Assembly (NCBI RefSeq): GCF_009811315.1
Contig: NZ_BLID01000001.1
Location: forward strand, 310,001 to 374,000
Source of the DNA: Vibrio atypicus
GTDB lineage: Bacteria; Pseudomonadota; Gammaproteobacteria; Enterobacterales; Vibrionaceae
Direction: 5' to 3'
Length of the DNA stretch: 64,000 bases
Positions 45,570 to 54,881 of this stretch are shown one piece after another. The position numbers and the translations under genes are program-made. The notes beneath the pieces were generated by a model. The model had not been told where the DNA came from, searched no databases, and saw nothing but the letters and a program-made list of their open reading frames with translations. Every line of letters begins with the position of its first letter. Position 1 is the first letter of the stretch.

Positions 45570-46940
45570 ATGTCAGAAAATACACAATCATTAAATCAGC
45601 CTAAATCTAAGGGCAACTTTTGGATGTTTTTCATCCCATCGCTTCTTGGCCTGTTTCTTTTCATGGCCCCAATTAGCTACCAAGGTGACATCACCATCCC
45701 TGTTGCTGTCTTGGCAAAATCAATTCAAGCCGTGTTTGGTGAGTACTTGGTTGGTACTATCACCAGCATAATTCTATTTATGGCTGCAGCATCATTAGCA
45801 TGCCGAGTTAAAACACCTGCATTTATTGCCAACAACACATTTTTAAATGGTCTTTTTAGCCCGTCTCCTCTTTGGCTTGCAGTACGCGTTATTGGCGGAA
45901 TCGCGGTCGCTATGACCTACTTCCAATTTGGCCCTGAAGCAATATGGGAAGAAAATACTGGCGGTCTAGTTTTAGAAGGCTTACTGCCAACTCTATTCTC
46001 TGTGTTTATTTTTGCGGGCCTACTTCTACCATTGTTGCTCAACTTTGGCCTTCTAGAACTGTTCGGCACACTACTTAGCAAAGTGATGCGCCCTGTATTT
46101 AACTTACCTGGCCGTAGCGCAATCGATTGTATGGCATCTTGGCTTGGTGATGGCTCTGTAGGTATTTTGCTAACAAGCAAGCAGTACGAAAAGAAATTCT
46201 ACACTCAACGTGAAGCTGCGGTTGTTGGTACTACTTTCTCTGCTGTTTCGATTACATTCAGTCTAGTTGTGCTTGCCCAAGTTGAGCTTGAGCACCTGTT
46301 CTTACCTTTTTACGGTGCAATCTGTTTAGCGGGTATTGTGGCAGCAATCATTATTCCTCGCCTGCCACCACTGAGCCGTAAAAAAGATACGTTTATTGAT
46401 GGCTCTAAGCCAAGTGCGGATGCTGATGCAGTCCCTGCTGGTCACTCGACTTTCTCTTGGGGTTTGGAATTAGCGCTAAATAAATCAAGCCAAGTAAAAT
46501 CCTTCAAAGGTGTATTTGGCGAAGGCGTTCGTAACGCAATTGACATGGTATTCGGTGTTTTGCCTGTAGTTATGGGCTTAGGTACGATTGCATTGGTAAT
46601 TGCTGAATACACGTCGGTATTTGCTTTCTTAGGCCAACCATTTATTCCGTTCCTAGAATTACTCCAGATCCCTGAAGCGGCGGCTGCATCAGAAACCATC
46701 GTTGTTGGTTTTGCCGATATGTTTATCCCTGCTATTTTAGCGGCATCTATCGACAATGAGATGACTCGCTTTGTCATCGCAGCAATGTCAGTCACTCAGC
46801 TGATTTACATGTCTGAAGTTGGTGCACTGTTATTGGGAAGCAAGATCCCAGTGAACTTACTTGAGTTATTTGCCATCTTTATTCTGCGTACTCTTATCAC
46901 GCTTCCAGTAATCGCAGGTGTGGCGCATCTGATTTTTTAA
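45570..46940 (+). CDS. YjiH-family membrane transporter (nucleoside-recognition Gate domain)
   Basis: The protein of about 456 residues has many transmembrane helices and two Gate-type regions (SAIDCMASWLGDGSVGILLTSKQYEKKFYTQREA, ASETIVVGFADMFIPAILAASID). Start is the ATG at 45570 (MSENTQSLNQ); 19 extra codons upstream look untranslated. YjiH/YjiG proteins are annotated as nucleoside or peptide related; substrate unproven. A strong terminator follows. Confidence 0.8.
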   Translation: MSENTQSLNQPKSKGNFWMFFIPSLLGLFLFMAPISYQGDITIPVAVLAKSIQAVFGEYLVGTITSIILFMAAASLACRVKTPAFIANNTFLNGLFSPSPLWLAVRVIGGIAVAMTYFQFGPEAIWEENTGGLVLEGLLPTLFSVFIFAGLLLPLLLNFGLLELFGTLLSKVMRPVFNLPGRSAIDCMASWLGDGSVGILLTSKQYEKKFYTQREAAVVGTTFSAVSITFSLVVLAQVELEHLFLPFYGAICLAGIVAAIIIPRLPPLSRKKDTFIDGSKPSADADAVPAGHSTFSWGLELALNKSSQVKSFKGVFGEGVRNAIDMVFGVLPVVMGLGTIALVIAEYTSVFAFLGQPFIPFLELLQIPEAAAASETIVVGFADMFIPAILAASIDNEMTRFVIAAMSVTQLIYMSEVGALLLGSKIPVNLLELFAIFILRTLITLPVIAGVAHLIF

Positions 46941-46956
46941 CCAGAATATAATTGCT

Positions 46957-46983
46957 AAAGCCCCTCAATTGGGGCTTTTTTTT
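46957..46983 (+). terminator. Terminator after the YjiH gene
   Basis: AAAGCCCC and GGGGCTTT form an 8-bp stem, TCAATT in the loop, followed by an eight-base T-run. It is 16 bases after the stop. Confidence 0.9.
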
Positions 46984-47122
46984 GTTTCAAATTTAAAACA
47001 ATAATGACTCGTTCCCTCTGTTTGCGTTTCAGTTAACAATTTGGATCACAATCTTCATTAACTCAACTTATACTTAGTGATATAAAGATAATTAACTAGG
47101 ATGTTTATCACCCGGAGGAACT

Positions 47123-47599
47123 ATGGGGCGACTACTCAGTGTTATACTGATCTTTATTAGCTGTAATACCATCGGTTCAGAGCTCATCATTAAGATGCAA
47201 AATCGAGAGCCTATCGTTCTTTCTCATAACGATGTTCTATCTCACTTTGAGCCCACAACATTCCAAACCCAGCTTCCGTGGGTCGACGGTAAAAAGAGCT
47301 TCACTGGCTTTAAAGCAACATCCTTGATTGATTTTTTAGGAGTAAACGATGCGTTTTCTCTCTCTTTCATAGCACTCAATGATTATGCGGCAACATCAAG
47401 GATAGAAGACGTCATTCAATACGAACCTATCGTCGCTTATCAAATGGACGGACATCATATGAAGGTCCGAAACAAAGGCCCATATTGGCTTATTTTTAAT
47501 CTGGACAAGTATCCTGAGATTGACAACGCAATATTTCACTCTCAAATGGTCTGGCAAATAGATCAGATCTTAATCCATAGGAGAAGCGATGGGAATTAG
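47123..47599 (+). CDS. Periplasmic molybdopterin-oxidoreductase-fold (SUOX-like) sensor candidate
   Basis: The 158-residue protein has a signal peptide (ending TIGS) and the sulfite-oxidase-like fold seen in many periplasmic partners of signalling proteins (TQLPWVDGKKSFTGFKATSLIDFLGV, PIVAYQMDGHHMKVRNKGPYWLIFNLDKYPE). No Cys occurs in the mature part, so the molybdenum-ligating Cys of the enzymes is missing. GGAGGAACT precedes the ATG. It overlaps the following GGDEF gene by 11 bases, which strongly suggests one function. Confidence 0.7.
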   Translation: MGRLLSVILIFISCNTIGSELIIKMQNREPIVLSHNDVLSHFEPTTFQTQLPWVDGKKSFTGFKATSLIDFLGVNDAFSLSFIALNDYAATSRIEDVIQYEPIVAYQMDGHHMKVRNKGPYWLIFNLDKYPEIDNAIFHSQMVWQIDQILIHRRSDGN

Positions 47600-48686
47600 A
47601 GCTCGGAGGCACAACCTATCCCCTCTACTCGCTAGAGCTAAGGCTCTACTATTAATGATGTCCGTCATCTTGATAGTCGCCAATCTTTACTTTCTTTCTT
47701 CGACGAGACAGCTTGCTGAGTCCTATTCAGCTCGGCAAAATCAAGCAACCTGGTTTTTATTTCAACTCACCAAAGAGTTCTCGGAACTTACAGCCATCAC
47801 TCCCTTTGCTGCCTCCAATAAAAATCATCATGAAAAAACACTTTTGAAGTATGAGCTAACATGGAGCAGGTTTGATCTATTACTCAACAGTAGGGAAGCC
47901 GATACTTTTATTAACCTTCCCGGAGCGAGAACATTTTTCAGTACATTGTTTATCAACTTTCAAGCTCTAGAAAGTCAACTCACCAGCATCAATGATCCAA
48001 CTCAAGCAAAGCTGCTTAGCCAACAGCTATCTAATCTCTACTTAGGGATGATCCAATACATCAATACCAACTTTCGTATTCAGAGCCCTCTGTATCGAGA
48101 TCAAATGATGCAAGCCCAAATGCTTCATCAATCGCAAATAGCTCTACTATTACTTCTCGCTTTATGCGCAAGTCTCGCAGGTTACATCATCCATATAGAA
48201 GCGAAGCATCATCGACAATTATCACTCACGGACTCTTTAACCAAAGTAAACAACCGTTTAGCACTCTTTATTGATCTGGAAAGATTTGTCGAGCATGATA
48301 AGGAATTTACCCTCTATTTACTTGATCTAAATGGCTTTAAGCAAATAAATGATAAGTATGGTCATCAGGCAGGAGACAAGGCTTTGAAAGAGATCGCACG
48401 TCGGCTGTTAAGTCTCAAACTACCTTGCTATCGAATTGGTGGGGATGAGTTTGCGCTGATCGAATTAGACAGCATGTATAGAAAGCCTATTTGGCAAGAA
48501 ATAGAGGCCTGCTTCGACCATAGGGTTGAAATAACAGATAAAAACCGAGCACTATTGTCAACCAGTATTGGGGTGGCGAGTTACCCCAAAGATACCAATC
48601 AAATCAATCAATTGATCTCTATTGCAGATAAAAACATGTACCGAATGAAGTTTAAGCGAGAAGAACCTCAGAGAAAAAATGCCTAG
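47589..48686 (+). CDS. Transmembrane GGDEF diguanylate cyclase
   Basis: The 365-residue protein has two transmembrane helices (residues of about 18-37 and 178-196) around a periplasmic helical region and a C-terminal GGDEF domain, with intact RIGGDEF (284-288). It should make cyclic di-GMP. The preceding RxxD inhibitory site is not seen. It overlaps the SUOX-like gene, whose product is likely its periplasmic input. It lies directly upstream of the exopolysaccharide locus (convergent), which c-di-GMP often controls. Confidence 0.88.
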   Translation: MGIRARRHNLSPLLARAKALLLMMSVILIVANLYFLSSTRQLAESYSARQNQATWFLFQLTKEFSELTAITPFAASNKNHHEKTLLKYELTWSRFDLLLNSREADTFINLPGARTFFSTLFINFQALESQLTSINDPTQAKLLSQQLSNLYLGMIQYINTNFRIQSPLYRDQMMQAQMLHQSQIALLLLLALCASLAGYIIHIEAKHHRQLSLTDSLTKVNNRLALFIDLERFVEHDKEFTLYLLDLNGFKQINDKYGHQAGDKALKEIARRLLSLKLPCYRIGGDEFALIELDSMYRKPIWQEIEACFDHRVEITDKNRALLSTSIGVASYPKDTNQINQLISIADKNMYRMKFKREEPQRKNA

Positions 48687-48723
48687 TACTCGCGCTAACA
48701 ATGGACAAAAACATCTGTCATAG

Positions 48724-49170
48724 TTATCTCTTTAAGCGACTCGCCCAACTAATTGCGGCTTTTTCTACCGTAGAGAAGCATTGTTTAAATACTTCAAGAT
48801 CTTTACCTATTGGGTCTTTAATCTCACCAACGCCAATCCACTGGCCGAGCAACAACGTCTTTGCTCTTGCTCCACTTGCAATTGCAGCGACTTGCTCTAT
48901 GTGCTCATGGGTCATAACCAGAATTAAATCACTGCGCTCTACCAATTCAGGCGTAAGTTGTTTTGCCTTGTGCTCAGACAAACTCAAACCATGCTCATTG
49001 GCTAACGTTTGGGAGTGCTCTACTGCAGGATGATCGTTCAGATCATGTGTAGAGACCAATACTCCGGCAGAGTCCACCTCAATATCTACCAGCAGATCAT
49101 TCAATAGAACCTGCGCATATGGTGAGCGACAAATGTTGCCTGAACAAACGACGGTTAGTCGGTTAATCAT
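48724..49170 (-). CDS. Low-molecular-weight protein tyrosine phosphatase (Wzb-like)
   Basis: The 148-residue protein has the catalytic loop CSGNICRSP (Cys9, Arg15) and DLILVMTHEHIEQV. It likely dephosphorylates a Wzc-type tyrosine kinase; no such kinase gene is in the window. Eight bases overlap with the end of the upstream polymerase gene. It is the last gene of the exopolysaccharide locus. Confidence 0.88.
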   Translation of the reverse strand: MINRLTVVCSGNICRSPYAQVLLNDLLVDIEVDSAGVLVSTHDLNDHPAVEHSQTLANEHGLSLSEHKAKQLTPELVERSDLILVMTHEHIEQVAAIASGARAKTLLLGQWIGVGEIKDPIGKDLEVFKQCFSTVEKAAISWASRLKR

Positions 49171-50581
49171 AGACTTCTCTCTTACTGTCCGTCTTTATTT
49201 CTTTGTGTACTTGAAGACTCCCAGTTGCCGGTAACACAGCGGAAGCATTGGCCAAAAATAGTATCAAAATAAACGTCAGGGCGTTAGCTGTCGGTTGAAG
49301 GTTAAAATCGACACTAATATGAATCATCATGCCAATAATTGCCATCAAGGCTCCCAATGCCGTACCTTTCATTGTTCGGCTATTACGAGTCCGTAATGTT
49401 GAAAACGCGCGCCAAACAGAGTAAAGCACAACAAAACCTAACAATATTGTAGCTGGGATTCCGGCCTCAACCATGAACTGAATATAATCATTATGTGCGT
49501 GATCGTAAAAGCCAATATCTGCTTTCGAATACATAGGGAAAATCGAGTAAAAGCTCGCCATTCCCGTTCCTGTAAACGGGAAGTCTCGAATAATATCCAG
49601 TGACCAAACAACTACCTGGTCTCGAGATTCTCCCGCCAAAGACGTTTCTGCTAAGCGCTGTTTTACTTTTTCTAAACCAAATAAAGCACCGACCACAATC
49701 GTATCAATCGCAATTACGCTGCCTATGAGCACCGTTAGTGCTCTCGGCTTATCTTTATAAAACAACAGTGCAATTAGCCCGCCAATGGTTGTCGCAGCAA
49801 AAAACGCGGTATTTCCCATTCTCGAGCGCGTCATCACAAGCGCGATAACCATAATGACTAAACATAAACGAATAAACATCTTGCCGCTCAAAAGGCCTTC
49901 TATCACCCGCCGAATCCGAGTAAACCAAGAACCAGATTCTGAAACATGAAGCTGACTTACAATAAGGCCGAGTCCGATACAAAGTGAAAGCATTAAATAG
50001 TTAGCAAGGTGGTTCTTATACACAAATGAGCCTGTCGCTACACCGCTTTGCGCATAGCCAAAGACAGGACTTTCCGGCATTTTGAGCAACACGATCATCG
50101 CACCGTAAAAGCCTTGCAAAGTCGCACTAATTACAATGGCTAATGCTACTAACTTTAGTCGTTTACTCGAGTTAATCAGGAAAATAGCGTTAAGCACAAA
50201 CAGAGTGTAAGCCAGCCCTTTAAACAAAGAGACTCTAGTCATTCGTGAGTCTAAAGAAATAAAACCTTCAGAAGCACCGACCAACTTGTATATCTCTGCA
50301 CTCTTGCTGCTCACAGCTTCAAGAATACCCCAAGGCAAAGGTAAAGTCTGAATAAAAACCCAACACTGGAACAGCACGAGTCCACCTATCAATATTCTAT
50401 AGCGAGTCACCATTTCAAATGGCAACTTCCCTCGGTAAGCGATGACCAAAAGCAAACATTGAAATGCAATCCACATTTCAGCTATAGACCAGGCCCACAT
50501 CCTATTACTACCTAATGGAATTGGCAGCCAAACAATAAGGGCAAGAAAGGAGTAAAACGTGAATTTTTCTATACGATTCAT
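49163..50581 (-). CDS. O-antigen ligase/polymerase-family membrane protein
   Basis: The 472-residue protein has about 12 transmembrane helices and a Wzy_C-like periplasmic loop (VVWSLDIIRDFPFTGTGMASFYSIFPMYSKADIGFYDHAHNDYIQFMVEAGIPA), with Arg and His features found in WaaL/Wzy proteins. It joins or polymerises undecaprenol-linked glycan. It is a second such gene besides the one at 56.8 kb. A hairpin lies upstream. Confidence 0.85.
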   Translation of the reverse strand: MNRIEKFTFYSFLALIVWLPIPLGSNRMWAWSIAEMWIAFQCLLLVIAYRGKLPFEMVTRYRILIGGLVLFQCWVFIQTLPLPWGILEAVSSKSAEIYKLVGASEGFISLDSRMTRVSLFKGLAYTLFVLNAIFLINSSKRLKLVALAIVISATLQGFYGAMIVLLKMPESPVFGYAQSGVATGSFVYKNHLANYLMLSLCIGLGLIVSQLHVSESGSWFTRIRRVIEGLLSGKMFIRLCLVIMVIALVMTRSRMGNTAFFAATTIGGLIALLFYKDKPRALTVLIGSVIAIDTIVVGALFGLEKVKQRLAETSLAGESRDQVVVWSLDIIRDFPFTGTGMASFYSIFPMYSKADIGFYDHAHNDYIQFMVEAGIPATILLGFVVLYSVWRAFSTLRTRNSRTMKGTALGALMAIIGMMIHISVDFNLQPTANALTFILILFLANASAVLPATGSLQVHKEIKTDSKREVYD

Positions 50582-50596
50582 AACGACAAATAAACT

Positions 50597-50620
50597 AAAG
50601 CCCGGAAGAGTCCGGGCTTT
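50597..50620. terminator. Hairpin between the secreted protein and polymerase genes
   Basis: AAAGCCCGG and CCGGGCTTT form a 9-bp stem around AAGAGT. On the minus strand, only a short T-rich tail (TTTAGTTTATTTG) follows, so it may be a partial terminator or attenuator within the locus. Confidence 0.6.
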
Positions 50621-50642
50621 TAAAGAAAGGGGTTTATAGAGG

Positions 50643-51122
50643 TTAGTTTGGCGATACTACGCCTTCACCGCCACCGCCATTGCTTCCAACAGCCAATACT
50701 GAAGGTGGAGCGATAGCTGATGCAGTGGCGAGCGCTGCTGTACTAGCAGTCTCAATACCGGCCGCGGTTGCCTCAGCAACTTGCGTCGGATCGAGCCCAG
50801 CCAAAAGTGCAGCTGTAGTAATGATTTCGTTACTCACACCAGCTTCACGAGCGTATTGCGCAATCTGTTCTGCACGTTCTGGAGCTACTAGCAATGCTGT
50901 TTCTATAGCATCTTGAGGATCAACATTTTCACTTTTTAGAAGCAATCCAAGAATATTTAAGACTAAATCAGGGTTCTCGCTGTAAACAAGCTGTAAGGTT
51001 TCTTTATTCGGAGCCTCGCCTAACTGGGCCTCTACAGACTGTACACTGTGAACACCTTCAGCAAGCGCACTCATAGACAAAAATAGTGCAACGATACTTG
51101 CAACAATGGAGGAATTTTTCAT
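50643..51122 (-). CDS. Secreted Ala-rich hypothetical protein
   Basis: The 159-residue protein has a signal peptide (ending SALA) and an acidic helical mature part, strongly Ala-rich near the C-terminus (AGIETASTAALATASAIAPP), and ends GSNGGGGEGVVSPN. No domain is recognised. Its position between a VpsP-like gene and a polymerase suggests a periplasmic partner in polysaccharide assembly; this is inference. Confidence 0.65.
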   Translation of the reverse strand: MKNSSIVASIVALFLSMSALAEGVHSVQSVEAQLGEAPNKETLQLVYSENPDLVLNILGLLLKSENVDPQDAIETALLVAPERAEQIAQYAREAGVSNEIITTAALLAGLDPTQVAEATAAGIETASTAALATASAIAPPSVLAVGSNGGGGEGVVSPN

Positions 51123-51264
51123 GAATTATCCTTGATTTAATCTTAACTCATTTACTTAAACACTTTAGCAATGATTAGAGAGCAATAAAATAGCCATATT
51201 AGTCAAAAGCCTTCTCATTTTTTAGAATGAAAGCTTTTTTCTAAGCCAAGAATCGTGGAGCAAA

Positions 51265-51906
51265 CTACTGGCAAGCACTAACCTTTACTTTATTAAATGC
51301 CAGCATATTACATATTCGTTGTTTACCTGGAGAATAGGTAATCATTTGATTCAATAACGGTCTATATTTCCATTTTCTAGCAATGGAAAGCAACTGAATA
51401 GAAGCTTTAACTCGCTTTTCACCCGCCATAGATGACCAATTTGAATAAATATAATCAATATTGAACAATAATGTGGATGTGGAGTACGGGCCAAAATGAA
51501 TAGAAGCTGCTCGGTGCATTTCTTCAGCACGAGTATCGCCATTCTTATTAGCTAACTTTGCTAACTCAATATGAGTACTTGGCCATGTTGGACGAAGATG
51601 TGAACTAGACAAATAAATTTCATTCGCTCGTAAGAGGCTGCTGGAATTTTTGGTTAGGTAATTTTTCCAAAGAAGTAAGCTACCATAGGCATCTAAGCTA
51701 TGTGCTGTAGTCAATAACGCGTTTGAATTTGGGGGATACAGCCAATTCTCGATACCATTACCTTCCTCTATTGTAAATCTAGAAAGCGTTTGTACATGTT
51801 TCTCTATTGCACCTATATAAAGAGCGTCCCCCATATATCGAGTACTAGCGACCAACAGAAGAACTGCCCCCAAAACAAATAAAGTAGAAGTGAGTATACG
51901 CATCAT
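51265..51906 (-). CDS. VpsP-like polysaccharide-biosynthesis protein
   Basis: The 213-residue protein has one N-terminal transmembrane segment (ILTSTLFVLGAVLLLVAST) and a helical, TPR-like periplasmic part (YLSSSHLRPTWPSTHIELAKLANKNGDTRAEEMHRAAS). The arrangement and sequence resemble VpsP of the vibrio vps locus. The ATG overlaps the transferase stop by four bases (ATGA). Confidence 0.55.
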   Translation of the reverse strand: MMRILTSTLFVLGAVLLLVASTRYMGDALYIGAIEKHVQTLSRFTIEEGNGIENWLYPPNSNALLTTAHSLDAYGSLLLWKNYLTKNSSSLLRANEIYLSSSHLRPTWPSTHIELAKLANKNGDTRAEEMHRAASIHFGPYSTSTLLFNIDYIYSNWSSMAGEKRVKASIQLLSIARKWKYRPLLNQMITYSPGKQRICNMLAFNKVKVSACQ

Positions 51907-52637
51907 TTACCAGAAAATTTTTCTTTCAGCAGTAACCACATAAATTTAGAATTTGTAACTAAATAGCGCTTCCACATACGGCGAGGTTCTTGAAGAATGC
52001 GATAGAACCACTCTAACCCAGCATTTTGCATCCATTTAGGAGCGCGATTAACTTTACCTGCAACAACATCAAAAGTGCCACCAACTCCCATTACAAAATC
52101 AACACCTAACTTGTCTTGCCATTTGTTGATGAAGTTTTCTTTCTTTGGTGAAGTGATTGCGACAAATAGAAGCTTAGCGCCAGAATTGCGAATTTTGTCA
52201 ACTACAGCTTCTTCATCATCCCAGAAATAGCCATCATTAATGCCCGCCACGTGTAAATCTGGATAGAGTGTTTGTACAGTTTCGTTGGTTTTTGATACAA
52301 CCTCTTCTGTAGCACCAAGTAAAAAAACAGGGAAGTTTCTTCTAGCACTCATTTGGAGTAATTCATGGAAAAGGTCAACACCCGCGACACGTTCAGGAAT
52401 ATTATATCCTAAAAACCGAGCACCAAATACAACGCCCATTCCATCAATATTTATAACGTCACAGGCTTTAACTGATTCAGCCAAAGTTGGATCTTTTTGC
52501 ATGTTGATAATTTTGGCGACATTGACCACAACGTGCTGCAAAAAATTACCCTGTGCTACTTTCTCTTCAATATGAGACACCGTCTCATCCATTGTAGCTA
52601 CGTCCATTGGTGTGTTTAGAAAATCAATTCTTTTCAT
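51903..52637 (-). CDS. WecG/TagA/CpsF-family glycosyltransferase
   Basis: The protein of about 244 residues has the family core (INIDGMGVVFGARFLG, PVFLLGATEEVVSKT, FVAITSPKKENFINKW, GVGGTFDVVAGKVNRAPKWMQNAGLEWFYRILQEPRRMWKRYLV). It transfers N-acetyl-mannosamine or mannosaminuronate in known relatives. With wecC at the other end, a ManNAcA-type sugar is likely in the polymer. The start at 52637 overlaps the end of the preceding gene by 14 bases. Confidence 0.88.
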   Translation of the reverse strand: MKRIDFLNTPMDVATMDETVSHIEEKVAQGNFLQHVVVNVAKIINMQKDPTLAESVKACDVINIDGMGVVFGARFLGYNIPERVAGVDLFHELLQMSARRNFPVFLLGATEEVVSKTNETVQTLYPDLHVAGINDGYFWDDEEAVVDKIRNSGAKLLFVAITSPKKENFINKWQDKLGVDFVMGVGGTFDVVAGKVNRAPKWMQNAGLEWFYRILQEPRRMWKRYLVTNSKFMWLLLKEKFSGK

Positions 52638-53808
52638 GCAAGGAACCATAGTTAATTAGAAATGAGAATGAATAGTAAACCCACGCTTGGGTCCATCTTA
52701 TATAGTTAATGTTATTGCTAAAGTGATGATGCTTTTGGTATGCGAAGTGTTTTTTTTCAGGAATATATAAGTTCTCGATAGATTTTTTTACTACTTTTTT
52801 AGTAAACGAGAGATCTTCGTCAGATTGTCCTACTTTTATTAAGGTAAAAATCGCTTGAGATACGCAGTGCATATCAAGTGGGTACTTATTGGTATTGTAA
52901 TATTTAGCGGTGCCGTCGGCTTCAAACAAATGTTCTTTGTAGTACCTTAATCCTTTATTAATAGCCTCAGAAAAATCTCTTATTTGTAGTGACTCACTTA
53001 ATAGATGCAAAGCTTCTAAGTTGTAGCCTGTGTGAAATCCATCAATAAATTGATGATGATGGCGAGCGCCATAAACCCATGACCCGTTTGGTAGCTGATC
53101 TTTTACTGATTGATGAGCAACTTCAAGAGCTAAATTGCGATATCTATCATTATTTGTAAGGCTAGCAACATGAGCTACCCAAGCCGCTCCCCATAAACTT
53201 GCGTTGTGAACAAAAGCATCTTCACCAGGAATATAGGCGAAGTATCGCCGGCCTTCCAATTCGGTATATAAATTTTTCACGATAAAGTTGGCGCTATCAA
53301 GAGCGGCTTCCCGGTACTTGTTTTCGCCAGTGATCTTACTCAACGCATATAGTGCCTGCGCTACATAAATAGTGGTAATAACATTCGGCTTGCCTTTTGG
53401 CACAAAAAACGCACGAGCTTTCCAGTCAAAATGATAGCCCCAACAAGCGTGTTTCCATACATCCCTATCACTTTGCTGTGTTAGAAGCCAATCACCTAAC
53501 TCTAGGGCTTGATCTAAATAGTTGTCATCATTTTTGTGTTGGTAATCCTCAAGTAAACCCATCAAAAAAAGAGCCACACCTTTCGGGTTGCGTCTTTTGG
53601 ATACACCAAGTAAAGGCCTAATATTAATGATTGACCGCTTGTTAAATTGAATCCATGCTAAGCCAAAGATACCTTTTTTTAGGCTAGGGAATAGTTTGAA
53701 TAAATTACTATTCAAACTATCAAAAGGGTCATAACCAGCAAAATTATTTTGCTTAGCGGATTCGAGCGTACTTTTTGAAATCGCCTGGACCTGATCATAA
53801 AATTCCAT
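52624..53808 (-). CDS. Six-hairpin glycosidase-like protein of polysaccharide locus
   Basis: The 394-residue protein shows repeated helix pairs of an (alpha/alpha)6 toroid (YLDQALELGDWLLTQQSDRD, NVITTIYVAQALYALSKITGENKYREAALDSANFIVKNLY, GYNLEALHLLSESLQIRDFSEAINKGLRYYKEHLF). No signal peptide is seen, so it is cytoplasmic. Related folds include glycoside hydrolases, lyases and epimerase domains; no catalytic residue can be assigned with confidence. Its ATG overlaps the preceding glycosyltransferase stop (TAATG). Confidence 0.6.
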   Translation of the reverse strand: MEFYDQVQAISKSTLESAKQNNFAGYDPFDSLNSNLFKLFPSLKKGIFGLAWIQFNKRSIINIRPLLGVSKRRNPKGVALFLMGLLEDYQHKNDDNYLDQALELGDWLLTQQSDRDVWKHACWGYHFDWKARAFFVPKGKPNVITTIYVAQALYALSKITGENKYREAALDSANFIVKNLYTELEGRRYFAYIPGEDAFVHNASLWGAAWVAHVASLTNNDRYRNLALEVAHQSVKDQLPNGSWVYGARHHHQFIDGFHTGYNLEALHLLSESLQIRDFSEAINKGLRYYKEHLFEADGTAKYYNTNKYPLDMHCVSQAIFTLIKVGQSDEDLSFTKKVVKKSIENLYIPEKKHFAYQKHHHFSNNINYIRWTQAWVYYSFSFLINYGSLHEKN

Positions 53809-54881
53809 TACTTACTCATTAACTCCGTGTAAATCTTATCTAACTCAGGAAACACTGCTTGCTTGCTAAAGTTATTAATAAATTTCTTTTTTGCGCTAGC
53901 AGAATAGGCAACATTTAAGTCACGATTGCTGATCATAGTTTTTAAGTGAGTCGCTAACATTTCAACATCACCTGCCTCTATTAATAGGCCATCAACACTG
54001 TCCTCAATTGCATCTGGAATACCGCCGGCGGTTGAAGCGACTACGGGGATATTTGCGGACATAGCCTCAAGTACGCCCATTGGGAACCCTTCGTTATAGC
54101 TCGGCAAACAGTAGACATCCGCTTTCCTTAGCCAAATCTTTTTTTGCTCGCCAGCAACCCAACCCAGGAAGTCAACATTATTAGAAATACCTAAATTTTT
54201 TACTTGTTGTTTGAAAGTCGCTACATCGCCGTCACCACCTAGGGTAAGACGAGAATCAGGGTATTCTGTTAAGACGATTGCAAATGCATCAATAAGATCT
54301 TTTACCCCCTTGCGTTCCCCTAGTCGTCCGAGAAATAGAATACGTCCATGGTCAATATTACTTCGGTTGAGATCTAGGGCATCAACTGCGTTATAGATAA
54401 CATGGACTTTAGTTGGGTTACTAACGATCGTTTTCATCCACGAATGCCATTGCGTAGACAATACAATGACAGCATCGGCGAGATCGAAAGTCTTGCGAAT
54501 ATGCGCCTGTTTTTTAAAAGAACATTCGTTATTGTAAAACTCTTGGAATTCAGCACCATGGAGATGGAGAATGGTTTTGGCCCGAAACAATTTTGCTATG
54601 CGTATAATTACAGACTTACGCTTATAACTTCCTCGTGAAGCCATGTGAATGTGGACAATGCCAACGTTAAAAAAGGTTAGATAATAAGAAATTTTAATAA
54701 TGGAAAATAAAAACAGGAAAATCTTATTTAACCCGAACCAATATGTATGGTTTGTATGTGTGGTTATATGACGCATATTCCAGTTGTCATAAAAGCCGCG
54801 GCTGAGAACATTAAGAACCGTCGCTATGCCTCCCATTTCTAGCATGCCTGTCGCGACTGTTATATTGATCTTTTTCCCCAT
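53808..54881 (-). CDS. Family-4 glycosyltransferase
   Basis: The protein of about 357 residues has the GT-B fold with the C-terminal EGFPMGVLEAMSANIPVVASTAGGIPDAI motif and GRILFLGRLGERKGVKDLIDAF. I use the ATG at 54881 (MGKKINITVATGMLEMGG), which is joined to the preceding stop by TAATG and has AAGGA upstream; the longer MYNQGYL start overlaps the preceding gene. It is a retaining transferase of unknown sugar. Confidence 0.87.
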   Translation of the reverse strand: MGKKINITVATGMLEMGGIATVLNVLSRGFYDNWNMRHITTHTNHTYWFGLNKIFLFLFSIIKISYYLTFFNVGIVHIHMASRGSYKRKSVIIRIAKLFRAKTILHLHGAEFQEFYNNECSFKKQAHIRKTFDLADAVIVLSTQWHSWMKTIVSNPTKVHVIYNAVDALDLNRSNIDHGRILFLGRLGERKGVKDLIDAFAIVLTEYPDSRLTLGGDGDVATFKQQVKNLGISNNVDFLGWVAGEQKKIWLRKADVYCLPSYNEGFPMGVLEAMSANIPVVASTAGGIPDAIEDSVDGLLIEAGDVEMLATHLKTMISNRDLNVAYSASAKKKFINNFSKQAVFPELDKIYTELMSK

